Part shown: one piece after another, positions 41,550 through 49,857 of the stretch
Numbering within the stretch: position 1 is the stretch's first letter
Layout of the letters: every line of letters starts with the position of its first letter
Origin: an uncultured Alistipes sp.
Lineage (GTDB): Bacteria; Bacteroidota; Bacteroidia; Bacteroidales; Rikenellaceae
NCBI GenBank assembly: GCA_910576555.1
Contig: CAJTIY010000005.1
Span: 1 to 64,000 of the forward strand
Reading direction: 5' to 3'
DNA: 64,000 nucleotides
Translations under genes and position numbers: made by a program
Notes under the pieces: model-generated
The model's database searches: none
What the model was told of the DNA's origin: nothing
Seen by the model: only the letters and a program-made list of their open reading frames with translations

Positions 41550-41787
41550 AGACAATTCATTGTAGGGGGCGGGGGCGGACGGACCGATCGTCGGTGCCGC
41601 CGCTTCCGGCCGGCTCTTCCGGTCGGTGAGCGCCGTCGTCGGGACGAAGATACGCAATAATCCGGCCCCGGGCAAACCGGCGTGCCGCGAATCGCGCTCC
41701 GGTGCGGCGTCCCACGGGCGGGGCGGAGCCCTCCGGCGGCCTGCATTTCCCGCTTTCGTGCGCCCGGGCGGTTTTCGGCGGAGGGTT

Positions 41788-42390
41788 TCATCGTTCCGTG
41801 CGGATATACTCCGTGTAGACGATCCGCGTGTGGGGATTCGACGAGGCGATCTCCTGCCGCAGCGCCTTCGTGCCCCAGCGGATGAAGAGGAACCGGCGCG
41901 GGATGCGGTGGACGACCTGCCGCAGCGTGTCGACGCTCTCGATGCGGCAGCGGACCGAATCGCCCGCGACGAGGCCGTCGATCGTCACCCATGCGTCGCG
42001 CCAGCGGAACAGCCGCACCGTGTCGCGCAGGCGGATCGTGTCGCGGCGGCGCAGGATCACCGTGTCGCGCAGCCGTGCGGCGGTGTCGATCGTCGTGCGG
42101 GCGACGCTCGTCGCCGCGGCTTCGAGGCGGCGGATGCGGATGCCGAGGCGCCGGATCCGGGCGGCGTCCTCGGCCCGCAGCCGTTCGAACTCGGCGCACC
42201 GCAGCCGCAGGACCTGCGTCGCGGCGGCCGCCTCACCGGCGCGGTTGCGGAACAGTTCGGCCCGGTCGGAGAGGGCGGTCTGGGTTTCGGTCAGCCGGCG
42301 GATTTCGGCCCGGGCGTCGCGGAGATGGCGGACGCCGAGGCCGAGCAGCAGCGTGGCGGCCGTCGCATAGAGAAGCAGGTATCGGTTCAT
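41788..42390 (-). CDS. DUF6549-like single-pass protein (phage-associated family)
   Basis: The 200-aa protein has one N-terminal membrane helix (YLLLYATAATLLLGLGVRHL) and a long coiled coil (ARAEIRRLTETQTALSDRAE onward, ending near LRLCA-like RLRCAEFERL). A conserved C-terminal block follows: RDTVRLFRWRDAWVTIDGLV, IPRRFLFIRWGTKALRQEIA, SSNPHTRIVYTEYI. From memory this matches DUF6549, which is common in Bacteroides prophages and elements; the shape resembles inner-membrane spanins. It stands alone here with no phage genes nearby, so it is an isolated relic or a domesticated gene. The gaps on both sides show nothing else. Confidence 0.65.
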   Translation of the reverse strand: MNRYLLLYATAATLLLGLGVRHLRDARAEIRRLTETQTALSDRAELFRNRAGEAAAATQVLRLRCAEFERLRAEDAARIRRLGIRIRRLEAAATSVARTTIDTAARLRDTVILRRRDTIRLRDTVRLFRWRDAWVTIDGLVAGDSVRCRIESVDTLRQVVHRIPRRFLFIRWGTKALRQEIASSNPHTRIVYTEYIRTER

Positions 42391-42565
42391 CGCGGAGCGT
42401 GTCTGATTTTCCGCGAAGATACGTCCGCTGCGCGCCGGGGCTTTCTACGGTCGTTGGAAAAAGATGCGGCGGGCGGAGGCCGGTACCGTGGGCCAGCATC
42501 GTGCGGGGGGGGGTAGGCGTGTCGGGAGCCGGGGCTGTGCGGCGGCCGGCGGTATCCCGGGCGGC

Positions 42566-43921
42566 TTACTCGATGCCGTAGAGCCGCAGCTTGTTGTAGA
42601 GCGTCTTGCGGTCGATGCCCAGCCGCTTGGCCGCCCGCGACTTGTTGCCCTCGGCGGTCTCCAGTGCGCGGCGGATGCGTCGCTCCTCGTCGTCGGGATC
42701 GTGCAGCAGCGCGGAGTCGGGGCAGGAAGCGGGCGGCGTGTCGACGACCTCGCGCGGCAGTTCGCGCCGGGTGATGTAGTCGCCCTCGCAGAGCAGCGTG
42801 GCGTAGTTCACGGCGTTTTTCAGCTGGCGGAGGTTGCCCGGCCAGTTGCAGCCGGCCAGCGCGGCGAGCGCACCTGCATCGAAGCCCACGACCCGGCGTC
42901 CCAGCTCGCGGTTGGCCTGATCGAGGAAGAACTCGGCGAAGAGCGGGATGTCCGCCGGAATCTCCCGCAGCTCGGGCATGCGGAGCGAGAATTCGTCGAG
43001 GCGGTGGTAGAGGTCCGTGCGGAAGCTCCCGCGGGCCACCGCCTCGTCGAGCCGCTCGTTCGTGGCGGCGATCACGCGGATGTCGACCGCGACGTCGCGG
43101 CTGCCGCCCACGGGCCGGATGCGCCGTTCCTGCAGCGCGCGGAGCAGCTGCACCTGCGTCTCGAGGGCGAGGTTGCCCACCTCGTCGAGGAAGAGCGTGC
43201 CTCCGTCGGCCGCTTCGAAAGCCCCCGTCTTGTCGCTCACGGCTCCGGTGAACGATCCCTTGAGGTGGCCGAAGAACTCCGAGGCGGCCAGCTCGCGGGG
43301 GATCGTGCCGCAGTCGATAGCCACGAACGGACCTGCGGCCCGCGGACTTCGGGCGTGGATCAGCCGGGCGATGTGCTCCTTGCCCGTGCCGCTGGCCCCG
43401 TGGATGAGCACCGACATCTGTGTCGGCGCCACGAGCCGCACGTAGTCGTAGAGCTTGCGGGCCGCGTCGCTGCGCCCCTCGATGAATCCGCCGCCGGCCT
43501 CCGGTTGCGCGCCGGCCGGCTCCGCATTGGGCCGGGGCTGCTCCGTCGCGGCGGCTTCGGCCGCATCGGCGAGCGCCTCCTCGATCTTGGCGAGCAGCTC
43601 GTCGGGACGGACCGGCTTGGCGATGTAGTCGCGGGCCCCCGCCTTCATGCTCTGCACGGCGTTGCGCAGCTCGGCGTAGCCCGTCATCACGATCACGGGC
43701 AGGGCGGGCCGCTCCCCGCCGATCCAGTGCAGCAGGTCGATGCCGTCGCCGTCGGGCAGGCGCATGTCGGTCAGCACGAGGTCGAACGCCTCGGCGCCGA
43801 GCCGCTGCCGCGCCGCCGTCGCGCCGGCGACGCTCTCGGCCGCAAATCCTTTTTTCGAGAGCCATGTGCGGAGCATCAGGGCGAGGGTCGTGTCGTCGTC
43901 TACGATCAGTATTCGTTTCAT
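42566..43921 (-). CDS. Sigma-54-dependent response regulator (NtrC/AtoC type)
   Basis: The 451-aa regulator has an N-terminal receiver domain with phospho-acceptor Asp52 (LVLTDMRLPDGDG) and Lys102. The AAA+ domain has Walker A GASGTGKE (175-182), the sigma-54 contact loop GSFTGA (222-227, Ser in place of the usual Ala) and Walker B LFLDE (243-247). A Fis-type HTH lies at the C-terminus (AAKRLGIDRKTLYNKLRLYG). It activates sigma-54 promoters when phosphorylated. It follows the hybrid kinase by 42 bases and is its likely partner. Its targets are unknown. Confidence 0.94.
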   Translation of the reverse strand: MKRILIVDDDTTLALMLRTWLSKKGFAAESVAGATAARQRLGAEAFDLVLTDMRLPDGDGIDLLHWIGGERPALPVIVMTGYAELRNAVQSMKAGARDYIAKPVRPDELLAKIEEALADAAEAAATEQPRPNAEPAGAQPEAGGGFIEGRSDAARKLYDYVRLVAPTQMSVLIHGASGTGKEHIARLIHARSPRAAGPFVAIDCGTIPRELAASEFFGHLKGSFTGAVSDKTGAFEAADGGTLFLDEVGNLALETQVQLLRALQERRIRPVGGSRDVAVDIRVIAATNERLDEAVARGSFRTDLYHRLDEFSLRMPELREIPADIPLFAEFFLDQANRELGRRVVGFDAGALAALAGCNWPGNLRQLKNAVNYATLLCEGDYITRRELPREVVDTPPASCPDSALLHDPDDEERRIRRALETAEGNKSRAAKRLGIDRKTLYNKLRLYGIE

Positions 43922-43963
43922 AGTCGGTGTATGCTTATTCGTGTGTCGGCCGGTGCTGTGCGG

Positions 43964-46426
43964 TTATTCCGGCAGGGCCTGCAGGGCCTGTTCCGCGCGG
44001 GCGATCATGCGGTCGATCCCGGCGAGGGAGCGTTCGAGGGCGCTGCGGAGCGCGGGGGCCGTCGGGTCGCCGCACTCGGCTTCGCGCAGCGTCGCGGCGA
44101 GCTCCTCGGCGCCGAGCATCGCCAAGATCGGACGCATCTTGTGGGCCGCGGCGCGCACCGCCTCCGCATCGTTGCGGGCGAGCGCCTCGGCGAGCCTGCG
44201 GCGGTTGGCGGCTGTCTCCTCGGCGAAGGAGGCCAGAATCCTCCGTGCGGCCTCCGCGTCGTCGCCCGCATAGGCGGTCAGAGCGCCGAAGTCGGGCTCC
44301 TGCGGCGCTGCGGCGCGCGGCGCCTCGGACGGCGTCGCAACGGCGGTGCCCGTCGCCGTACGGATCGCCTGCAGCAGCTCGGCCTGCGAGAAGGGTTTGT
44401 GGAGCAGCGCCGCGAAGCCGCTGTCGATGTAGGTCGCCGAACGTTCGTCGGCGCGCGCCGTGACGGCCGCGACGGGCAGCGTCGGATGCACCGCGCGGAT
44501 GGCGGCGAGGAGGCCGAAGCCGTCGCATCCGGGCATCTGTATGTCGGTCAGCACGAGGTCGAAACGCTCCTCGGAGACCCGTCCGGCCGCCTGCTCGGGG
44601 TAGGGGCAGCAGGTCGCCTCGATGCCGGCGTCGCGGCACATCGCGGCGGTCATCTCCAGTTGCAGGGGATCGTCGTCGACGGCCAGCACGCGCAGCGTCT
44701 GCTGCGGTGCGGGTGCCGGAGCGGCGGAGCCCGCCGGACCGTCGGCCGCGTCGGCCGCCTTCGCATCGGGGCGCTCCACGGGAATGGCGACCGAGAAGCG
44801 CGTGCCTGCTCCGGGGCGGCTTTCGAACCAGATGCGGCCGTGCAGCAGTTTGACGAGGCGGTCGACGATCGAGAGTCCGAGCCCGAATCCTTCGACGCCC
44901 TGCGCCGAGCGCAGGCGCGTGAACTCGCCGAACACCGCGGCGCGTTCCGTGCGGTCGATGCCCCGCCCCGTGTCGCGGACCGAGAACAGCAGCGTGCCGC
45001 GCTCCACCGCGACGCCGATGCGCACCTCGCCCGCGTCGGTGAACTTCAGGGCGTTGGAGATCAGGTTGTCGGCGATCTGGCGGATGCGGAACGCATCGCC
45101 CGCGACCTCCTGCCGGGCCGAGTCGGCGATCGACGTGTGCAGGGCGAGGCCCTTGCTGCGGGCCGCGGGGGCGAACGCCTCGCCGATCGTCGCGAAGAGC
45201 GTCGCGGGGCGGAAGAGGACCCGCTGCGATTCGACCTTGCGCGTGTCGAGCCGCAGGAAGTCGAGCAGGCTCTCGGTCAGCGCATGGAGGTGGTCGGCCG
45301 ACTGGCGCATGTTGTGCAGGTAGTGCTGCTGGCGTTTCTCGGGCGCGATGCGCGACAGCAGGTCGATGTAGCCCATGATGGCGCCCAGCGGCGCCTTGAT
45401 GTCGTGCGTGATGGCCAGCATCAGCTTCTCGCGCGCTTCGAGGAGCTTCGCCTTCTCGCGGTCGGCCCGTTCGAGGGCGCGTTTGTAGCGGTTGCTGCGG
45501 TCGATGTCGCGCCACAGGATCGCCACGAAGAGCAGCACGAGGAGCACGGCGCCGATGGCGATGGCCCCCAGTATGCGCGAGGAGCGCCGCTTGAGCGCCT
45601 CCGTTGCGGCGATCCGCTGCAGCATCAGGTCGGTGGCCTCCGTTTCGAACTCCTCGATCAGGCGGTAGATCTTCTCGTTGATGAGCCGGTTGCCGTAGCG
45701 CAGCCGCGCCCCTTCGTCCCACGCTTTGGCGTAGATGTCCATGCGGTCGGCCGTCACGCGGTCCTGCAGCGTGCGGAGCACCGTGACGATCGTGTCGCGC
45801 TCCGCGGCGGCCGCTTCGGCGCGCGTGATCTCGCGCGAGATCACCACGCTCGAATCCTCCTTCGGGGGGCTGAAAATGTCGGCGATGCGCCGCAGCAGGC
45901 GCCGCTTGCGCCGTTCGATGCGGGTCGTGTCGGTGCGGACGACCTCCGCCGGGCGGAGCGCCGCCACGGTATCGACGGTCTCGATCAGCTCCGTGATGTT
46001 GCGGTCGAGCAGGCTCGCCGTGCCCGCGGCGCGGATCTCCTGCCGCAGGCTCATCGTCCGCCGCTCCTTGTCGTCGATCAGGCGCGCGATGCTGTCGAGC
46101 CGCATGCGCTGCCGTTCGTCGTCCGCCCCGACGAAGCCGCGCAGCGAGTCGAGACAGCCGCGCACGGTCTCCAGCTCGCTGCGGTAGCGCACGTCGTAGG
46201 AGCGGTAGCCGGCGATCATCAGCTGGCCGTAGCTTTCGGCCTGATAGAGGTGGTAGAGGGTGCGGTTGATCGTCCGCCGCTTGCGTTCGTACGGCGCGAA
46301 GGAGCCGTCGGGCGTCGTCAGACGCTCGGTCTGCCGGTAGACGTAGCCTACGGCCGGGAGACAGAGGGCGATCAGGATCGCATAGCCTGCGACGATCTTG
46401 CTTTTGACGTGACGGGATTCTTTCAT
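43964..46426 (-). CDS. Hybrid sensor histidine kinase (sensor-HisKA-HATPase-REC-HPt)
   Basis: The 820-aa kinase has TM1 at about 10-30, an alpha-helical extracytoplasmic domain to about 284, and TM2 at about 285-305. HisKA has the phospho-accepting His341 (LAITHDIKAPLGAIMGY), and the ATPase has N, G1 and G2 boxes (DNLISNALKF, SVRDTGRGID, GFGLGLSIVD). A receiver domain carries Asp628 (FDLVLTDIQMP), and an HPt domain carries His762 (AAAHKMRPILAMLGAEEL). The full phosphorelay His341-Asp628-His762 can pass phosphate to Asp52 of the downstream regulator. ATG 46426 was chosen because the upstream extension would overlap the promoter box. Confidence 0.93.
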   Translation of the reverse strand: MKESRHVKSKIVAGYAILIALCLPAVGYVYRQTERLTTPDGSFAPYERKRRTINRTLYHLYQAESYGQLMIAGYRSYDVRYRSELETVRGCLDSLRGFVGADDERQRMRLDSIARLIDDKERRTMSLRQEIRAAGTASLLDRNITELIETVDTVAALRPAEVVRTDTTRIERRKRRLLRRIADIFSPPKEDSSVVISREITRAEAAAAERDTIVTVLRTLQDRVTADRMDIYAKAWDEGARLRYGNRLINEKIYRLIEEFETEATDLMLQRIAATEALKRRSSRILGAIAIGAVLLVLLFVAILWRDIDRSNRYKRALERADREKAKLLEAREKLMLAITHDIKAPLGAIMGYIDLLSRIAPEKRQQHYLHNMRQSADHLHALTESLLDFLRLDTRKVESQRVLFRPATLFATIGEAFAPAARSKGLALHTSIADSARQEVAGDAFRIRQIADNLISNALKFTDAGEVRIGVAVERGTLLFSVRDTGRGIDRTERAAVFGEFTRLRSAQGVEGFGLGLSIVDRLVKLLHGRIWFESRPGAGTRFSVAIPVERPDAKAADAADGPAGSAAPAPAPQQTLRVLAVDDDPLQLEMTAAMCRDAGIEATCCPYPEQAAGRVSEERFDLVLTDIQMPGCDGFGLLAAIRAVHPTLPVAAVTARADERSATYIDSGFAALLHKPFSQAELLQAIRTATGTAVATPSEAPRAAAPQEPDFGALTAYAGDDAEAARRILASFAEETAANRRRLAEALARNDAEAVRAAAHKMRPILAMLGAEELAATLREAECGDPTAPALRSALERSLAGIDRMIARAEQALQALPE

Positions 46427-46445
46427 CGGCAGCGGTTCGACGCCC

Positions 46446-46453
46446 CAAAGATA
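46446..46453 (-). promoter_or_regulatory. Predicted -7 box of the two-component operon
   Basis: TATCTTTG on the minus strand matches TAnnTTTG, 19 bases before the kinase start. Confidence 0.6.
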
Positions 46454-46480
46454 GCGATTATTCGCGACGATCGCCAACGA

Positions 46481-46507
46481 AGCGCCGCTGTCGTGCGCAG
46501 CGGCGCT
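46481..46507 (-). terminator. Possible terminator of the murB-tilS-holA unit
   Basis: A perfect 10-bp stem (AGCGCCGCTG with CAGCGGCGCT, loop 7) lies between the aminotransferase-like gene and the kinase promoter. There is no T-run on the minus strand, so the assignment is weak. Confidence 0.4.
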
Positions 46508-46630
46508 CTTTACGAGGGGCGGGGCTGCGTACCGGCTGCGGCGTGAGGGAGGCGGAACGGGCAGCGGAAGCCTGCGGCGGAACGGGCGGCCGTCGTGCGT
46601 ACCGGCCGTATGGGCGGGCGGAGGGGTTCT

Positions 46631-47389
46631 TTATTCCCGGGTGTCGAACGGATTGCGGCTGCGGGTGTCGCCGAGCCTGCGGGCCGTGCGTTCCATCGCC
46701 GCCGCCGCGCGTTCGGCGACGAGCGACATGAGGGGGTGGCCGTCGCAGCGGCCGAGGGCCGTGATGCCGCGGTGGTCGACGCTGAAGAGCTCGTCGCAGA
46801 GCGGCACCTCGACCCGCAGGATCGGCCGTTCGACGACCGGGATGCCCGCCTCGGCGCAGGAGAGCAGCAGCAGCTCCCGTTCGACGCTCCGGGGGGCGGG
46901 TGCGGCGAGCAGCGCCCCGTCGCGCACGGCCAGCAGCGGAGCCTCGTCCGCCGCGCGGAGGGTTCCGTCGGGCGCACAGCGGACGGCCGCCTCGGCCCCC
47001 GCACGGCGTGCCTCCGCGCGGGCCAGCTGCATCGCGGCGTCGCGCAGCGAGGTCGCCTCGTCGGTGAAGGGGAGCTCGTAGCGGATCGTCGCGGCGGCGG
47101 GCGCGAGGCTGCGCAGCGCATAGCCTTCGTAGAGCGACACGCCCGCGGGCAGCAGCCGCTCCTCGCCCTCGGCCGTGAGCTCCAGCCGCACGAACGACGA
47201 GAGGTCGCGGGGGTAGCGCTCGCGCGCGGCCAGTGCCTCGATGCGCTGCTGCAGCCGCTGCGGATCGGGGTCGTAGCGCAGGTCGAGCAGCCGTGCGGCC
47301 GCGTCGCCCAGCAGCGCGGCATGGGCCCCCGCGAACCGTGCCCGGCCGCGGAGCAGATGGACGATCTGATATAGGCGAAATTCCGTCAC
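46631..47389 (-). CDS. Class IV aminotransferase-like protein without lysine (probably not a PLP enzyme)
   Basis: The 252-aa product starts with GTG overlapping the holA stop codon (GTGA). Its layout follows class IV aminotransferases / aminodeoxychorismate lyases: FRLYQIVHLLRGRARFAGAH, ARAEARRAGAEAAVRC, LLAVRDGALLAAPAPRSVER, EAGIPVVERPILRVEVP and CDELFSVDHRGITALGR. The family needs a lysine to hold PLP, but the whole protein contains no lysine. It is therefore a degenerate paralogue, a non-PLP derivative or a different activity. High GC depresses lysine use but would not remove a catalytic residue under selection. Function unknown. Confidence 0.6.
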   Translation of the reverse strand: MTEFRLYQIVHLLRGRARFAGAHAALLGDAAARLLDLRYDPDPQRLQQRIEALAARERYPRDLSSFVRLELTAEGEERLLPAGVSLYEGYALRSLAPAAATIRYELPFTDEATSLRDAAMQLARAEARRAGAEAAVRCAPDGTLRAADEAPLLAVRDGALLAAPAPRSVERELLLLSCAEAGIPVVERPILRVEVPLCDELFSVDHRGITALGRCDGHPLMSLVAERAAAAMERTARRLGDTRSRNPFDTRE

Positions 47390-48456
47390 TGCAGGAAGAT
47401 CTTCAGGAGCAGTTCGCGCAGCAGCTCGCCGTTCGAAGCGCCGCCCGCGCCGATGCCCTTGCTCTTGGCGTCGTACTCGCGGAGCAGCCCCAGCACGGCG
47501 AACACCTTGCGGTTGTCCCACGTCGCGGCGTACTGCTTCAGCTCGCCGATGGCGTAGATGTTGTTCACGCGCACGAGGCGCATCAGCTCCGCGTCGGGCG
47601 GGAAGGGCATCCCCTTGTGGCGGCTCTGCCAGCGGAGGTAGTTGAGGACGAAGAGCTGCTTGAACTGGCCGAACAGCGCCATGACGGTCACGATCAGCGG
47701 GTTGTCCTTCGGGTTGCGGGCGAAGTGGTCGGCGATGGCCAGCGCGCGGGCCGCGTCCTTCGCGAGGACCGCCTTGCAGAGTTCGAAGTTGTTGAACTCC
47801 TTCGAGATGCCCACGTGGGTCTCGATGTCGGCGTCGGTGATGCGCGTCGTCCCTTCGGGGAGCGAGACGGTGAGCTTGCGGAGCTCGTTGGCGATCTTGG
47901 CGATGTCGGTGCCGAGGTGGTCGGTGAGCATCGAGAGCGCTTTGGGGTCGATCGCCAGCCCCTTGTCGCGGATGAACTGCTGGAGCCAGCCGGCGATCTC
48001 ATAGTCGCGCGGACGCACCGATTCGAGCACCGTGCCGTGCGCCGCGCATCCCTTGTAGAAGGCCGAGCGCTTGTCGGCGTTCTTCTCCTTGTGGCAGATC
48101 GCGAGGATGGTCGTCGGCGCGGGGTTCTGCGTGTAGAGCGAGAGCTTGTCGAGGCCCCGCAGCTGCTGCGCCTCCTTGAGGATCACCACCTGATAGGAGC
48201 CCATCATCGGCATCTGGCGGCAGAGGTTGACCACCTGTCCCGCTTCGGTGTCCTTGCCGTAGACGACGATCTGGTTGAAGGCCCGCTCGGCCTCGGTCAG
48301 CACGCTGCGGGCCAGCTGCCCGGCGATGCGGTCGATGAAGTAGCTCTCCTCGCCCATCAGCAGGTAGAGGGGCGCGAAGCGGCGCGCGGCGATCTCGGCG
48401 GCGATGCGGTCGGCCTGTGCGACCGTGTCGCGGAATTTGACGGTGCTCTTGGCCAT
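47386..48456 (-). CDS. holA: DNA polymerase III delta subunit
   Basis: Delta opens the beta clamp during clamp loading. The 356-aa protein has the N-terminal block RFAPLYLLMGEESYFIDRIA, the middle ILKEAQQLRGLDKLSLYTQN, IAGWLQQFIRDKGLAIDPKA, and the C-terminal domain (NNFELCKAVLAKDAARALAI, LIVTVMALFGQFKQLFVLNY). Sequence drift is typical of HolA, but the pattern fits. It begins one base after the tilS stop and overlaps the following gene, so it is embedded in the murB-tilS-holA run. Confidence 0.9.
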   Translation of the reverse strand: MAKSTVKFRDTVAQADRIAAEIAARRFAPLYLLMGEESYFIDRIAGQLARSVLTEAERAFNQIVVYGKDTEAGQVVNLCRQMPMMGSYQVVILKEAQQLRGLDKLSLYTQNPAPTTILAICHKEKNADKRSAFYKGCAAHGTVLESVRPRDYEIAGWLQQFIRDKGLAIDPKALSMLTDHLGTDIAKIANELRKLTVSLPEGTTRITDADIETHVGISKEFNNFELCKAVLAKDAARALAIADHFARNPKDNPLIVTVMALFGQFKQLFVLNYLRWQSRHKGMPFPPDAELMRLVRVNNIYAIGELKQYAATWDNRKVFAVLGLLREYDAKSKGIGAGGASNGELLRELLLKIFLQ

Positions 48457-48457
48457 G

Positions 48458-49807
48458 TCAGACGATCTCTTTGGTGATGCGCAGCACGTTCTCCGTCTCG
48501 CTCGTCAGCCGGTAGCGGTCGTCGATGCGGCGCCCGACGAGCCACACGATGTCGTCGCCCGAGAGGAGCACGAACTGCCGTTGTTTCTCGGGGCCCGAGA
48601 CCTTCGCGTCGATGAGCAGGTCGCTCACCTTCTTGCGCCCGGTCATGCCGAAGGGGATGAACCAGTCGCCCTCGCGCCAGCGGCGCAGCGTGAGCGGGAA
48701 GCGGAGACGGTCGGCATCGAGCTGCGCGATGTGGGGCGGCACGCCGTAGGCGTCGATCGTGTCGATGTCGCGGTATTCGTAGTAGAGCGCCGCATTGCCG
48801 CAGTAGCTGCGCGGCGCGCCCAGCGGCACCTCGGTCGCGCAGTCGTCGCCGGGGGCGATGGGCGCCACGACGATCGTGCCGCGGTCGACCGTCGCCACGC
48901 GGTCGCGGGCGTAGAAGCGGCGGCCCGTCGCCTCGCGGTGCAGGGCGCGGCAGAGGGCGTCGATCACGTCGCCCTTGAAGCCGTAGGCCGAGTTGAGGAG
49001 TTCGTAGATGACGAACTCCTGCGGAAAGGCGGGGTCGATGCGGTCGAGGCGGATCGTGTCGATCTCCCCGTCGCTCGCGACCGCCTCCTCGCGGATGCGG
49101 GCGATGCTGCGGTCGATGAAGAGCTGCGCGTCGGTGAGCCGCGCGAGGTTGCGGCGCATCAGCCCCGTGAATTTGGGGTTGATCTCGCGGATGCGGGGGA
49201 TGAGGCCCAGCCGGATCTTGTTGCGCAGGTACTTCGTCGAGCGGTTCGACGAATCCTCGCGGAACGGGATGCGGTGCGCCACGGCGTATTCGAGGATCTC
49301 CTTGCGCGAGGCGAACGACAGCGGGCGGACGATGCGCCCCGCCTGCCGCGAAATCCCCGTCAGGCCGCGCAGTCCGGTGCCGCGCAGCAGATTGATGAAG
49401 AAGGTCTCGATCGAGTCGTCGGCATGGTGGGCGACGGCCACCGCCGTGTAGCCCTCCTCGCGGCTCAAGGCGTCGAACCATGCGTAGCGCAGGCGCCGTG
49501 CGGCCATCTCCATCGACTCGCCCGTGCGCTCCATCTCCGCGGCGGTCTCGAAACGGCGGTTGTAGAAGGGTACGCCGTATTTCGCGGCTTCGCGCTCCAC
49601 GAGCAGTTCGTCTTCGTCGCTTTCGGCGCCGCGCAGCTGGAAGTTGCAGTGGGCCACCCCCACGCGGTAGCCCGCCGCGGCGAAGAGCGCCAGCATGACC
49701 ATCGAATCCACGCCGCCCGAGACGGTGAGCAGGATGCGGTCGTCGTGCGTCACCAGCTCGTGACGGTCGATGTAGCTTCGGAAGGAGTCGAGCAGGGTCG
49801 GGGACAT
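48458..49807 (-). CDS. tilS: tRNA(Ile)-lysidine synthetase TilS
   Basis: TilS converts C34 of tRNA-Ile(CAU) to lysidine, so that it reads AUA. The 449-aa protein has the PP-loop SGGVDS at residues 30-35 (RILLTVSGGVDSMVMLALFA), the N-type domain (GVAHCNFQLRGAESDEDELL, LRYAWFDALSREEGYTAVAV, AHHADDSIETFFINLLRGTG) and the C-terminal TilS domain (LTLRRWREGDWFIPFGMTGR). The start lies 50 bases after murB. Confidence 0.95.
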   Translation of the reverse strand: MSPTLLDSFRSYIDRHELVTHDDRILLTVSGGVDSMVMLALFAAAGYRVGVAHCNFQLRGAESDEDELLVEREAAKYGVPFYNRRFETAAEMERTGESMEMAARRLRYAWFDALSREEGYTAVAVAHHADDSIETFFINLLRGTGLRGLTGISRQAGRIVRPLSFASRKEILEYAVAHRIPFREDSSNRSTKYLRNKIRLGLIPRIREINPKFTGLMRRNLARLTDAQLFIDRSIARIREEAVASDGEIDTIRLDRIDPAFPQEFVIYELLNSAYGFKGDVIDALCRALHREATGRRFYARDRVATVDRGTIVVAPIAPGDDCATEVPLGAPRSYCGNAALYYEYRDIDTIDAYGVPPHIAQLDADRLRFPLTLRRWREGDWFIPFGMTGRKKVSDLLIDAKVSGPEKQRQFVLLSGDDIVWLVGRRIDDRYRLTSETENVLRITKEIV

Positions 49808-49857
49808 GTCGTTTCGTTTTATCGGATCTGGAGCCGCATGCCGTGCGGCGCGTTCGG

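Noticed and set aside
42464..46546. A plus-strand open frame of about 1360 codons opposite the two-component genes
   Set aside because: Antisense shadow; repetitive Arg/Glu/Val-rich sequence without domains, opposite the kinase and regulator.
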